Assembly (NCBI GenBank): GCA_028288085.1 | Contig: JAQBOK010000353.1 | Span: 1 to 37,502 of the forward strand | Direction: 5' to 3' | DNA from: Mucilaginibacter sp. | GTDB taxonomy: Bacteria > Bacteroidota > Bacteroidia > Sphingobacteriales > Sphingobacteriaceae | Length of the DNA: 37,502 nucleotides | Shown: in pieces, positions 25,619 to 34,881 of the stretch | Layout of the letters: every line of letters begins with the position of its first letter | Position numbering within the stretch: position 1 is the first letter of the stretch | Made by a program: the position numbers and the translations under genes | The notes under the pieces: generated by a model | The model's input: only the letters and a program-made list of their open reading frames with translations | Database searches by the model: none | What the model was told of the DNA's origin: nothing

Positions 25619-25664
25619 GTTTCTATAACTTACTGCTATATTAGAGCCTTAATATTTAGCGCTC

Positions 25665-26450
25665 ATGAAAATCTCTATTTACCAGGCTGATGCTTTTACC
25701 AATCGTCTTTTCGGTGGCAATCCTGCTGCTATTTGCCCATTAAATGAATGGCTCCCCGACGAGACAATGCAAAAAATAGCGGCTGAAAATAACCTGGCCG
25801 AAACCGCCTTTTTTGTTAAAAATGATACTGGCTATAAATTAAGATGGTTTACCCCAGAACTGGAGATTGATCTTTGCGGCCATGCCACACTTGCATCAGC
25901 ACATATTATTTTTACAGAATTAGGGTATAAAGAAAACGTCATTAACTTCGAAACAGTAAAAGCCGGTGTACTAACCGTTAAAAAAGATGGTGACAAATAC
26001 CAGATGGATTTCCCATCCAGGCCAGCAATACCTATTGAATTGCCTAATGGATTGGCTGAAGCTATGGGAGAAAAGCAACCGCTGGCAGCTTACCGTTCCC
26101 GCGATTACTTTTTGGTTTATGAAAAAGAGGAGGATATTGTGGATATCACGCCTGATTTCTTTGCTTTGTCAAAACTGGATACTGTAGGGGTAATTATTAC
26201 TGCACCCGGAAAAGATGCCGACTTTGTTTCCCGCTTTTTTGCACCCGGCGCCGGAATACCTGAAGATCCGGTTACTGGCTCGGCACATTGCAACCTTATA
26301 CCTTACTGGGCAAATAAATTAGGCAAGGATAAACTGCACGCTTACCAGCTATCAGCCCGCAAAGGTGAGCTTTGGTGTGAAAACAACGGCGATAGGGTGT
26401 TAATGAGCGGCAATGCTGTTACCTACCTGAAAGGCGAGATATTTATTTAG
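25665..26450 (+). CDS. PhzF-family epimerase/isomerase-like protein
   Basis: This 261-residue protein has two similar halves, as in the PhzF / diaminopimelate-epimerase fold. FTNRLFGGNPAAI at 11-23, the catalytic glutamate Glu46 (NNLAETAFF), CGHATLASAH and the C-terminal PEDPVTGSAHCNLIPYW are hallmark motifs. It is expected to be a cytosolic isomerase of small molecules. There is no phenazine cluster here, so phenazine production is not implied. It begins 47 bases past the rpoD terminator; only an imperfect -7-like TAATATTTAG precedes the ATG. Confidence 0.9.
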   Translation: MKISIYQADAFTNRLFGGNPAAICPLNEWLPDETMQKIAAENNLAETAFFVKNDTGYKLRWFTPELEIDLCGHATLASAHIIFTELGYKENVINFETVKAGVLTVKKDGDKYQMDFPSRPAIPIELPNGLAEAMGEKQPLAAYRSRDYFLVYEKEEDIVDITPDFFALSKLDTVGVIITAPGKDADFVSRFFAPGAGIPEDPVTGSAHCNLIPYWANKLGKDKLHAYQLSARKGELWCENNGDRVLMSGNAVTYLKGEIFI

Positions 26451-26537
26451 TTGAAAGTTGAATATTATAGGTTATATGAAATTACTGTAAAAAGTAATTC
26501 ATGATTTATAACTAACAGCTCATAACTTACAACTCAC

Positions 26538-29500
26538 ATGCAGCTTAGCAGTTTAGAGATAAAGGGATTTAAAAGCTTTGGCGATAAGGTAACCATTAAT
26601 TTTGATAAGGGTGTTACTGCGATTGTAGGGCCGAATGGTTGCGGCAAATCAAACGTTGTTGATGCTATTAGGTGGGTACTTGGCGAGCAAAGTACCCGCA
26701 TGCTGCGTTCCGAAAAAATGGAGAACATTATTTTTAATGGTTCCAAAAGCCGTAAGCCTGCTAACCTTGCCGAAGTCTCTTTAACTTTTGACAATACAAA
26801 AAATATACTTCCTACAGAATTTTCGCAGGTTACAGTAACCCGTAAGTTGTACCGTGCCGGCGATAGCGAGTACCGGTTGAATGATGTTCAGTGCCGCTTA
26901 AAAGACATTACCGACTTATTTTTAGATACCGGCATTGGTGCCGACTCCTACTCTATTATCGAACTAAAGATGATAGATGAGATCATTGCTAATAAAGAAG
27001 GCTCACGACGCAATTTATTTGAAGAAGCATCAGGTATTTCCAAATATAAGCTACGCAAAAAACAAACTTTCAATAAACTTAAGGATACCGAGGCTGACCT
27101 GGAAAGAGTTGAAGATCTACTTTCCGAGATCGAAAAAAACCTGAAGACACTGGAGAACCAGGCAAAAAAGACTGAGCGCTACTATAAATTAAGAGAACAA
27201 TATAAAACTCTTAGTATTATGCTGGCCTCTTTCAGGATCATTTCGTTCAGCGAATCATTAAATAAGATCGAAGACCAGGAACAAAAACAAAGGGCTGAAA
27301 AACTTGGCATAGTAGCACAAATTGATACACTGGAAGCTGCTTTGCAGCAACAAAAGGTAGATAGCCTCACCAAAGAAAAAAACCTGTCCATTCAGCAAAG
27401 GGCTACCAACGAATATGTTTCAAAGATCAGGGCCTATGAAAACGAGAAAAAAATAAAAAACGAGCAACTCAAATTCCAACAGGATAGAGAAGCACGTTTA
27501 ATTGAAGAACTGGAACGCGACCGCAACCAATTTAACCATGTTTTATACAATATAAAACGGCTTGCTGAAGAAAAAGCGCAGGAAGATGAGAACTTACAAA
27601 TGGTTCAAACCTTGGTTAATGACTTAAAATCAGCGGTTGATGAGTTAAGACTACAACAAACTTCGGCCCGTGCTGAATTGAACGAACTGACTACTATCAA
27701 TAGCAGACTTCAGAACCAAATATATCAAACTGAAAAAGACCTTGAAATACTTCAAATACAAGAGCAGGCTTTAGAACAGGAAAGTCAGCGAAATGCAGAG
27801 GATGCAACCAATAAAGAAGCAGAACTCTCCCATTTTAACCAGGTAGTTGCAGAGTTACAGAACCGTTCTGAAACTATGGAAAAGGAACTGCAGATTGCTA
27901 CTGATTTTGAAAATAAACTGCAGGGACAAATAAAAGACACCGAAACTGAATCAAACAGCATAAAAGATACCATTATACAGGAAAGCCGAAAGCTCGATGC
28001 CAGGCAAAACGAATACAACCTGACTAAAAGCATGGTGGATAACCTGGAAGGTTTTCCTGAATCCATCCGTTTCCTTAAAAAGAATAGCGACTGGGCCAAA
28101 AATGCCCCGCTTCTTAGTGATATCCTTTTTTGCCGGGAAGAATACCGTGTAGCTATCGAGAATTATTTGGAGCCGCTGATGAATTATTATGTGGTCGAAA
28201 ATTATAATGAAGCAATATCTGCTATTAACTTATTAAGTAATTCCGCAAAAGGCCGGGCACAATTTTTTGTATTGAGTAATTATGAAGCGTTACCCAAGCC
28301 ACTCCCGAAAGGAAAGCTTCTGAGTGATGGAGAGGTGGCCCCTGCCGGAGCAGACTTTAATGGGACACGTATACCGGCACTAAGTGTAATTGAAGTGGAT
28401 AAACGCTACCTAAACCTTTGCAACCATTTATTGAAGGATGTTTACCTTGTTAATGATTCAACTGAGAACGACCTGAACAATGCTTCAGTTTCCGGTGATA
28501 TGGTATTGATCGGTAAGAGCGGAAAATTCAACAAATCCAAGTTGACAATGGCCGGCGGATCAGTGGGTTTGTTTGAGGGGAAACGAATTGGCAGGGTGAA
28601 AAACATGGAGAATCTGGCCAAAGAAATAAGGGCGGTTGATAATCGGCTTAACGAATTAAAAAGCCGGTCAGAAGAGCTTCAAAGTATACTCTCGGGATTG
28701 AAGTCATCGGGCAAAAAAGACCAGATCGCTCTGAAACAGCAAGACCTTAACCGGCTAAATACTGAATTGATCACTGTGAAAACCAGGCAAGAACAATACC
28801 AGGCATTTATTGAAAACAGTCGGAACCGTAAGGAAGACATCGCCCAAAAAATAAGCGGCATAAAGGAAGAAACTCTAAAATTACAACCTCAGCTTGCAGA
28901 GGTTAAAACCCAAAAGCAAATTCAAAATGATCTATTGGCTGATAAACAAGAAGCCTTTAATGAACTAAATGAATATATATCTGTTCAATCCAATACTTAT
29001 AACCAGGAAAATATCCGCTACCATCAGCAGCAAAATAAGGTTTCGGGCCTGGTAAAAGATATGGATTACCGGGAAAGTCAAAAGGAAAATTTAGAAAGTC
29101 GTATTGCACAAAACAGCACAGAGCTGGAAAAAGTAAAACTGGCCATTAGCGAAAATCTTGCCTTGGCGGGTCACTCAGATGATGACCTGATAGAAATGTA
29201 TAGTCAAAAGGAAGAACTCGAAAAAGCCACACAGCAAGCGGAACAGGAATATTACAGCTGGCGTGGAAAAATCACGGAGACTGAAAATGAAGTAACCGGG
29301 CTTAGACGAAAGAAGGACCAGGCTGAAGCAATTGAAAATGAGTTAAAGGATCAAAAAAATAATTTGAAGCTTGATTTGAATGCGTTGAAAGAGCGTCTTT
29401 CGGTTGAGTTTAACATCGATATCCAGGAACTACTGGATGCTAAGCCTCCCGAAAATGAAAACGAGGCAGATCTGAGAGAAAGAACAGAAAAGCTAAAAAG

Positions 29501-30122
29501 ACAACTCGACGATTTTGGGCCTATCAATCCTTTGGCCGTTGATGCCTATTCTGAAATGAACCAGCGGTATGAGTTTATCCAGGCACAAAAAAAGGATCTT
29601 AACGAAGCAAAAACCTCTCTTTTAGCCACAATACAAGAGATTGATGATACCGCGAAAGAGAAATTTATGCTCGCCTTTATCAATGTTAGGGAGAATTTTA
29701 TAAAGGTATTTCGGTCCTTGTTTAATGAAGAAGATTCATGCGATCTGATCCTGACTGATCCCCAAAACCCTTTGGAATCAGATATCGATATTATTGCAAG
29801 ACCAAAAGGGAAACGCCCATTATCCATCAATCAACTTTCGGGTGGCGAAAAAACATTGACTGCTACAGCCATCCTATTCTCACTTTATCTGCTAAAACCT
29901 GCCCCTTTCTGTATTTTTGATGAGGTTGACGCCCCGTTGGATGATACTAATATTGACAAGTTTAATATTATTATCCGCGAATTTTCGAGCGATTCGCAAT
30001 TTATCATCGTATCACATAATAAAAGAACCATCGCCAGCACAGATATAATCTATGGTGTTACAATGGTTGAACAGGGAATATCAAGAGTTGTTCCCGTTGA
30101 TCTCCGGGAGCTTGCAGATTAA
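26538..30122 (+). CDS. smc: Chromosome segregation ATPase SMC
   Basis: This is an 1194-residue structural-maintenance-of-chromosomes protein that organises and segregates DNA with ScpA and ScpB (not in this window). The N-terminal head has LEIKGFKSFGDK and the Walker A GPNGCGKSN (31-39). Two long coiled coils rich in Glu, Lys and Gln (about 165-490 and 670-1010) flank a hinge (about 500-660, with LFCREEYRVAIENYLEPLMNYYVVE spread over two segments). The C-terminal head has the signature LSGGEKT (1100-1106) and Walker B CIFDEVDAPLDD (from about 1125). It is complete. The 87 bases upstream are AT-rich and hold no promoter I can identify. Confidence 0.97.
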   Translation: MQLSSLEIKGFKSFGDKVTINFDKGVTAIVGPNGCGKSNVVDAIRWVLGEQSTRMLRSEKMENIIFNGSKSRKPANLAEVSLTFDNTKNILPTEFSQVTVTRKLYRAGDSEYRLNDVQCRLKDITDLFLDTGIGADSYSIIELKMIDEIIANKEGSRRNLFEEASGISKYKLRKKQTFNKLKDTEADLERVEDLLSEIEKNLKTLENQAKKTERYYKLREQYKTLSIMLASFRIISFSESLNKIEDQEQKQRAEKLGIVAQIDTLEAALQQQKVDSLTKEKNLSIQQRATNEYVSKIRAYENEKKIKNEQLKFQQDREARLIEELERDRNQFNHVLYNIKRLAEEKAQEDENLQMVQTLVNDLKSAVDELRLQQTSARAELNELTTINSRLQNQIYQTEKDLEILQIQEQALEQESQRNAEDATNKEAELSHFNQVVAELQNRSETMEKELQIATDFENKLQGQIKDTETESNSIKDTIIQESRKLDARQNEYNLTKSMVDNLEGFPESIRFLKKNSDWAKNAPLLSDILFCREEYRVAIENYLEPLMNYYVVENYNEAISAINLLSNSAKGRAQFFVLSNYEALPKPLPKGKLLSDGEVAPAGADFNGTRIPALSVIEVDKRYLNLCNHLLKDVYLVNDSTENDLNNASVSGDMVLIGKSGKFNKSKLTMAGGSVGLFEGKRIGRVKNMENLAKEIRAVDNRLNELKSRSEELQSILSGLKSSGKKDQIALKQQDLNRLNTELITVKTRQEQYQAFIENSRNRKEDIAQKISGIKEETLKLQPQLAEVKTQKQIQNDLLADKQEAFNELNEYISVQSNTYNQENIRYHQQQNKVSGLVKDMDYRESQKENLESRIAQNSTELEKVKLAISENLALAGHSDDDLIEMYSQKEELEKATQQAEQEYYSWRGKITETENEVTGLRRKKDQAEAIENELKDQKNNLKLDLNALKERLSVEFNIDIQELLDAKPPENENEADLRERTEKLKRQLDDFGPINPLAVDAYSEMNQRYEFIQAQKKDLNEAKTSLLATIQEIDDTAKEKFMLAFINVRENFIKVFRSLFNEEDSCDLILTDPQNPLESDIDIIARPKGKRPLSINQLSGGEKTLTATAILFSLYLLKPAPFCIFDEVDAPLDDTNIDKFNIIIREFSSDSQFIIVSHNKRTIASTDIIYGVTMVEQGISRVVPVDLRELAD

Positions 30123-30135
30123 GCCAAAACAAAAA

Positions 30136-30173
30136 GCCGGGAACAAAAGCGATTATAATGCTTTGCCCCCGGC
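30136..30173. terminator. Bidirectional terminator between smc and the S41 protease gene
   Basis: A stem-loop with paired GCCGGG/CCCGGC outer and AAAGC/GCTTT inner segments lies between two converging genes. The plus strand continues CTTCCGTTTTTTACC and the minus strand continues TTTTTGTTTT, giving T-runs in both directions. Confidence 0.85.
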
Positions 30174-30194
30174 CTTCCGTTTTTTACCTTCAGT

Positions 30195-31745
30195 TTAAAA
30201 TCTCTTTTTCGATTTTAACTTTTTATCGAATATCATTCCGTTAAATTTACTCTTACTCATCTTTTTGGCCAACGAGTTTTCAGCACTTATTGACATTGTT
30301 TGTCTTGAAGAAAGGCTTTGTATAACCGGTGATTTAACCGAATATGTTCCCGTTTTCACATAACTTAAAATGTGTGCAAGCAACCCTTCACCAGAGTCAC
30401 CAAAATCTTTAGTAACATCGTCAAAATCCTCTACTCCAGGATAAGCGGAAGTAGATGCCCCCGGGGTAAATCCTGAATAATACCCACCTTGTCCTGCTGA
30501 ATTCTGGGTATAAAATTCGGGAATATACAGTTGATACTTATTAATATCTATTGCAAAAAAACCAACTGGTTTGCCATAGCTCGTGTTACCTACAAATTGA
30601 ACATCCATTTCAGGACGCAAATTATTGATAGTTAACTCACTCGCAGAAGCCGTTGCACCAGTAATGATGAAGTATACATGATTAACATTTAACGATCCTT
30701 TTTTATTAAAACTTATACTATTATCGCTATTTTCAGGCTTAAAGCTTCCCGCTGGAATATTATATACCCCACTCAGTAAAGGGTGAATATCATTTTGCAA
30801 ATTATTGTTGTAATAAGTAATATACATTGGCGTACCTGATTTTGTTGCCGGAACAATATAATTATCTATGTATTCGGCTGTTGAAACATAGCCACCTCCA
30901 TTGTAACGCAAGTCTACAACCAGATCAGTAATGGCGCTATCAATAAACTTATTAAATACCAAATCTAATTGAGGGCCGGCATTGTCCTGGGAAGTAAAGC
31001 TATTGAAAACCATATACCCAACTTTACGTCCTTTACTCGGATTATATACACTATCCTTTAAAACCGGGTTTACATTATAATTTGCTGTACTCATATTATT
31101 TACTGTAAGGGTGGTTCCATCAGGCTTAAGCAAGGTCATCGAAATGGTATTGCTGTATGCATAAGCGTTAACCACAAAATTTACATTTGGGCCATTATCT
31201 CCATCATATGTAAGGCTTGTTCTGCTATTTATGCTGGTAATGCGGTACCCTCGTTTTATGCCTTTAAGATCCGCTGGCGAACCTGGATAAACATATTTCA
31301 CGCGCAGATCAGACTCATCTAAATGGTTATAAAATGGTGCAAAACCAAAATCTCCTTTTACACCGTTCAATTCTGCTGAAACCGACCCATCATCAATAAA
31401 GGAATATTTGGCTTCACCCGGATTTGGAACATAATACTCATAAGGCTTAGTAGTTGTGGGGTTAATAGCAATTTGTGATAATGCATCAACCTCCTTGGTT
31501 AATGCTGTCATATCATCCGGATCGGTAAAAGATCGTGGGTTAAAAACTTGGTAGGTTGGTAATTGATCGTACCACAAATAATCTTCCTTAGCAAACAAAA
31601 ACACCGAATCTTTAATAAGATCAAGCGCAGTCGGTGTCAATTTAGTCGTATCTGTAATGGGTTTTGGGACTACCTTCTTTTCTTTAGTACACGAAGAGGC
31701 CAATATCACGGATAATAAAAGAAGAGAGTAAAATATTTTTTTCAT
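30195..31745 (-). CDS. S41-family (C-terminal-processing-like) peptidase, lipoprotein
   Basis: This 516-residue protein has a lipoprotein signal (lipobox LASSC, Cys19) and should be held at the cell envelope. After a linker comes an N-terminal lid region (EDYLWYDQLP at about 54), a PDZ-like domain (about 146-220, with VYPGSPADLKGIKRGYRITSI) and the S41 catalytic core. The core contains DLRYNGGGYVSTA (about 278-290), the serine motif TGATASASEL (nucleophile Ser367 or Ser369) and the general-base Lys392 in TSYGKPVG. Its arrangement resembles the lipoprotein S41 proteases common in Bacteroidota rather than CtpA. It is 75 bases downstream of the HAD gene and could be in the same transcript. Confidence 0.92.
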   Translation of the reverse strand: MKKIFYSLLLLSVILASSCTKEKKVVPKPITDTTKLTPTALDLIKDSVFLFAKEDYLWYDQLPTYQVFNPRSFTDPDDMTALTKEVDALSQIAINPTTTKPYEYYVPNPGEAKYSFIDDGSVSAELNGVKGDFGFAPFYNHLDESDLRVKYVYPGSPADLKGIKRGYRITSINSRTSLTYDGDNGPNVNFVVNAYAYSNTISMTLLKPDGTTLTVNNMSTANYNVNPVLKDSVYNPSKGRKVGYMVFNSFTSQDNAGPQLDLVFNKFIDSAITDLVVDLRYNGGGYVSTAEYIDNYIVPATKSGTPMYITYYNNNLQNDIHPLLSGVYNIPAGSFKPENSDNSISFNKKGSLNVNHVYFIITGATASASELTINNLRPEMDVQFVGNTSYGKPVGFFAIDINKYQLYIPEFYTQNSAGQGGYYSGFTPGASTSAYPGVEDFDDVTKDFGDSGEGLLAHILSYVKTGTYSVKSPVIQSLSSRQTMSISAENSLAKKMSKSKFNGMIFDKKLKSKKRF

Positions 31746-31819
31746 ATTAGGAATAATTATGTGCGCGAAGCCATTTAGCTTTAAACGAAATTTGCGGTAA
31801 ATATGTTATGGATTACTTG

Positions 31820-32425
31820 TTAAAATTCACTTAATTCCAAGTAATCAATGCCGCAAGCTTCGGCACAAATTTCATCAGTTTCAGAATTTCCTATCATTAA
31901 AACATTTCTTCGTTGCAAATTATGATCTTTTATAAGCAGATCAATACAATCTGTTTCAGGTTTAGGGGTTATTTCATCGGCAAAATAACAGGTGAGGTAG
32001 GGTTCGAGTCCGTTCCATTCGGTTTGCTTAACTTTATTTAACTGCTGCTCGGGATTCCCATTAGTCACAATAAATATTTCTTTCCTGTCAATCACAATTT
32101 CCTGCAGCAAGCTAAGCATATTTTGATGGAGCAGCAGTTTCAAAGGCAGCTTTGCCGTTTTCTTTAGATGATCAAAGTTAAATCTATATTTTTCGTCAAT
32201 GTTAAACTTTTTCTTTAAACAATCAAAAACCGCATCCTTTCCTTCTGATAAATACGTATTTATCATCAAATCAGTTGCTTCTTTTGCATTTATAAATTCG
32301 GTGTATTCTAAAAAGCTTGTAAAAAGATAATAAACCTGGTATAAATAGTCCTTTTCGGGATAAAGAACCTCATCCAGTTCAAATATGAAAGCTGTTTTTC
32401 GATGATCTAAGTCTCTATATTTCAT
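31820..32425 (-). CDS. HAD-superfamily protein with substituted catalytic acids
   Basis: This 201-residue protein has a HAD-like layout: motif I at 16-20, a helical cap (about 25-105), motif II VTNG (Thr121), motif III lysine (Lys155, TPKPE) and motif IV MIGNSETDE (178-185). However, motif I reads ELDEV instead of DxDxT/V, so the nucleophilic Asp is Glu16, and motif IV has Asn180 where Asp normally lies (GDS). Asp18, Thr121, Lys155 and Asp184 remain. The DNA reading was checked at both positions. The protein may be inactive as a phosphatase and could bind a ligand instead. Its ATG overlaps the 3' end of the upstream gene by 11 bases, so the two are translationally coupled. Confidence 0.8.
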   Translation of the reverse strand: MKYRDLDHRKTAFIFELDEVLYPEKDYLYQVYYLFTSFLEYTEFINAKEATDLMINTYLSEGKDAVFDCLKKKFNIDEKYRFNFDHLKKTAKLPLKLLLHQNMLSLLQEIVIDRKEIFIVTNGNPEQQLNKVKQTEWNGLEPYLTCYFADEITPKPETDCIDLLIKDHNLQRRNVLMIGNSETDEICAEACGIDYLELSEF

Positions 32426-32723
32426 TATCAGTTACTTGTATTTTGATATTATATTCCTGAAATAACTGTTCTGCATTTAATAAAAGTTGTTTTTCCTGTT
32501 CGCGTAAAGCGTAAATAGTATCTATATCCTTGTCAATACACAAGGAAAGCATCTCATGGGTGTAGCTTGTTTTTTTGGGGTCTGGTAATCTAAGTACCTT
32601 GCCCGTTTTTAACAATAAATCAGGCAAATCATGGTAATCACCCAATAAAACATAGTCCGAATTTAATTTACTTTTCAATTGGTAGGCTCGTGATGAATTA
32701 GCCGCTGTAATTAACTTATACAC
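32415..32723 (-). CDS. Small protein resembling a stand-alone pre-ATP-grasp domain
   Basis: This 102-residue protein begins with GTG and has no named family that I recognise with certainty. Its pattern is like the N-terminal Rossmann-type domain that precedes ATP-grasp ligases: LITAANSSRAYQLKSKL at the start, a VLRLPDP strand-loop at about 43-49, then LSLCIDKDIDTIYALREQE and LNAEQLFQEYNIKIQVTD at the end. No ATP-grasp catalytic domain follows, because the frame stops and the HAD gene begins. It starts 6 bases after lolD and overlaps the HAD gene by 11, so the three are one operon. The domain call is inference from pattern alone. Confidence 0.7.
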   Translation of the reverse strand: MYKLITAANSSRAYQLKSKLNSDYVLLGDYHDLPDLLLKTGKVLRLPDPKKTSYTHEMLSLCIDKDIDTIYALREQEKQLLLNAEQLFQEYNIKIQVTDNEI

Positions 32724-32729
32724 AATAAT

Positions 32730-33383
32730 TTATTGAACAATTAAACCGTCTTTCATTAAAATTTTCCGGTCTGCGAGTTCAGCCAGATGTTCATTGTGGG
32801 TAACTATTACAAAAGTTTGATCAAACTCATCCCTAAGTTTAATAAACAGCTCATGCAACTCATTTGCATTTGTTGAATCAAGGTTACCTGATGGTTCATC
32901 AGCAAAAATAAGTGCCGGTTTATTGATCAAGGCCCGGGCAACTGCCACTCTTTGCTGTTCGCCGCCCGACAATTGATTAGGTTTATGATCCATTCTATCT
33001 CCTAATCCTAACTTTTCCAATAATAGAGCAGCTTTTTTCTCAGCATCAGCACGTGAATCCCCTGCAATAAGAGCTGGTATGCATACATTTTCCATTGCAT
33101 TAAATTCAACCAGCAGGTGATGAAATTGAAATATAAACCCGATTTTTTTATTCCTGAAAGCACTTATGTTTCTGTTGCTTAGCTGACTTACTTCAATGTT
33201 ATTTAAAAACACCTTGCCAGAATCCGGCTTGTCCAATGTACCAAGGATATTTAGTAGTGAGCTTTTGCCTGCGCCTGAGGCGCCAACAATAGTTACAATT
33301 TCGCCTCTTTTTACATCGAGATCAACACCCTTTAGTATTTGAAGTTGTCCGTATGATTTATGGATAGATTGGGCCTTAAGCAT
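32730..33383 (-). CDS. ABC transporter ATP-binding protein, LolD-like
   Basis: This 217-residue ATPase has Walker A GASGAGKS (34-41), Q-loop Gln86, signature LSGGEQQRVAVARAL (138-152), Walker B ALIFADEPSGNLD (157-169) and H-loop His196. The short length, LKGVDLDVKRGEI and IFQFHHLLVEFNAMENV are typical of the LolD/MacB group, which powers MacB-type membrane proteins in lipoprotein release or envelope export. No permease gene is adjacent; the partner must be elsewhere. It is the first gene of the leftward operon and diverges from sucC across 204 bp. Confidence 0.9.
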   Translation of the reverse strand: MLKAQSIHKSYGQLQILKGVDLDVKRGEIVTIVGASGAGKSSLLNILGTLDKPDSGKVFLNNIEVSQLSNRNISAFRNKKIGFIFQFHHLLVEFNAMENVCIPALIAGDSRADAEKKAALLLEKLGLGDRMDHKPNQLSGGEQQRVAVARALINKPALIFADEPSGNLDSTNANELHELFIKLRDEFDQTFVIVTHNEHLAELADRKILMKDGLIVQ

Positions 33384-33587
33384 TTTGTAAAGGTAGCTGT
33401 TTGAAATGTTGGAAGATAGTAAAGTTAAAATGTTGTAAAATTATCTTTCCGCGGGTTCAAATTTCTCCTGTCAGCCATCATAAATCCATGATTATAAATC
33501 TTTCTACAATCCATCAACATTTCACCCTTCCAACTTTACAACAATTTAAACAAAAGTAGTAGCTTTACCGCAAATTCTACACAAAAC
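33384..33587. promoter_or_regulatory. Divergent promoter region between lolD-like gene and sucC
   Basis: This 204-bp gap contains TACCTTTA (minus strand, just before the lolD-like start) and TAGCTTTA (plus strand, about 30 bases before sucC), both near-matches to TAnnTTTG. Related words GTTGGAAG / CTTCCAAC and TTGTAAA / TTTACAA recur in opposite orientations near the two ends, giving a loose, imperfect inverted-repeat structure. Confidence 0.4.
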
Positions 33588-34781
33588 ATGAATATTCACG
33601 AATACCAGGGTAAAGCCATATTAAAAAGCTTTGGCGTTAGAGTTCAGGAAGGCATCGTTGCCGATACTGTTGAACAAGCTGTTGCCGCTGCTCAAAAACT
33701 AAAAGAAGACTTAGGATCAAGTTGGGTTGTAATTAAAGCACAGATACATGCCGGCGGCCGTGGTAAAGGCGGTGGTGTTAAACTGGCAAAAAATTTGGAG
33801 GAAGTTAGAGAAAGGGCTGGAAATATATTAGGAATGCAACTGGTTACCCCTCAAACCGGTCCGGAAGGTAAAAAAGTTAATAAAATTTTGGTTGCGCAGG
33901 ATGTTTACTATCCCGGCGAAAGCGAAACCAAGGAATTATATGTCAGCGTATTGCTCGACCGTGCAAAAGGCCGCAACATAGTAATGTATTCAACCGAAGG
34001 CGGTATGGATATTGAGCATGTTGCCGAGCACACACCAGAATTAATATTTAAAGAAGAAATTGATCCGAAGGTAGGACTACAACCTTTTCAGGCACGAAAG
34101 ATCGCTTTCAACCTGGGCCTTTCCGGCGATGCTTTTAAGGATATGGTTAAATTTGTAACCGCATTGTATAAAGCTTATGATGCTACCGATTCTTCGTTAT
34201 TTGAGATCAATCCTGTTTTAAAAACATCTGATAATAAAATATTGGCTGTTGATGCCAAAGTGAACCTGGACGACAACGGTTTATTCCGTCACCCTGATTT
34301 TGCTGCTCTGCGCGATCTGAATGAAGAAGACCCTACAGAAGTTGAAGCAAGCAAATCAAACTTAAATTATGTTAAACTTGATGGCAATGTAGGCTGTATG
34401 GTTAATGGCGCCGGCTTGGCTATGGCTACTATGGATATCATTAAACTGGCCGGTGGCGAACCTGCTAACTTTTTGGATGTAGGCGGTACCGCTAATGCCG
34501 AGACTGTAAAAGCTGCCTTTAATATCATATTAGAAGACCCAAAAGTAAAAGCAATACTGATCAATATTTTTGGCGGTATAGTACGCTGCGACCGTGTGGC
34601 ACAAGGTGTGATAGATGCTTACCAGGAAATAGGCAATATTCACGTCCCCATCATTGTACGCTTACAGGGCACCAATGCCGAAGAAGCCAAAAAACTAATA
34701 GACGAATCTGGTCTGAAAGTTTACTCGGCCATATTGCTTAAAGAGGCCGCCGCTAGAGTGGAGGAAGTATTGGCATTATAA
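33588..34781 (+). CDS. sucC: Succinyl-CoA synthetase (ADP-forming) subunit beta
   Basis: This 397-residue ATP-grasp protein, with SucD (not in this window), interconverts succinyl-CoA and succinate with ATP formation in the TCA cycle. The start MNIHEYQGKAILKSFGV, the nucleotide-binding HAGGRGKGGGVKLAKN (about 54-69), SLFEINPVL, NLDDNGLFRH, and the C-terminal GCMVNGAGLAMATMD, FLDVGGTANAET and NIFGGIVRCD are characteristic. It is full length and ends in a strong terminator. That sucD does not follow is noteworthy but not rare. Confidence 0.97.
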   Translation: MNIHEYQGKAILKSFGVRVQEGIVADTVEQAVAAAQKLKEDLGSSWVVIKAQIHAGGRGKGGGVKLAKNLEEVRERAGNILGMQLVTPQTGPEGKKVNKILVAQDVYYPGESETKELYVSVLLDRAKGRNIVMYSTEGGMDIEHVAEHTPELIFKEEIDPKVGLQPFQARKIAFNLGLSGDAFKDMVKFVTALYKAYDATDSSLFEINPVLKTSDNKILAVDAKVNLDDNGLFRHPDFAALRDLNEEDPTEVEASKSNLNYVKLDGNVGCMVNGAGLAMATMDIIKLAGGEPANFLDVGGTANAETVKAAFNIILEDPKVKAILINIFGGIVRCDRVAQGVIDAYQEIGNIHVPIIVRLQGTNAEEAKKLIDESGLKVYSAILLKEAAARVEEVLAL

Positions 34782-34812
34782 ATCTAACCATAGATTACAA
34801 TATTTAAGATTG

Positions 34813-34840
34813 GAGCCCGTAATGGGCTCTTTTTATTTTT
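34813..34840 (+). terminator. sucC terminator
   Basis: A perfect 6-bp GC-rich stem (GAGCCC / GGGCTC) with a 5-base loop is followed by TTTTTATTTTTAT, about 30 bases past the sucC stop. Confidence 0.9.
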
Positions 34841-34881
34841 ATAGCTGACTAACAAAAATGATTATTTATGGTTAAAGTCTA

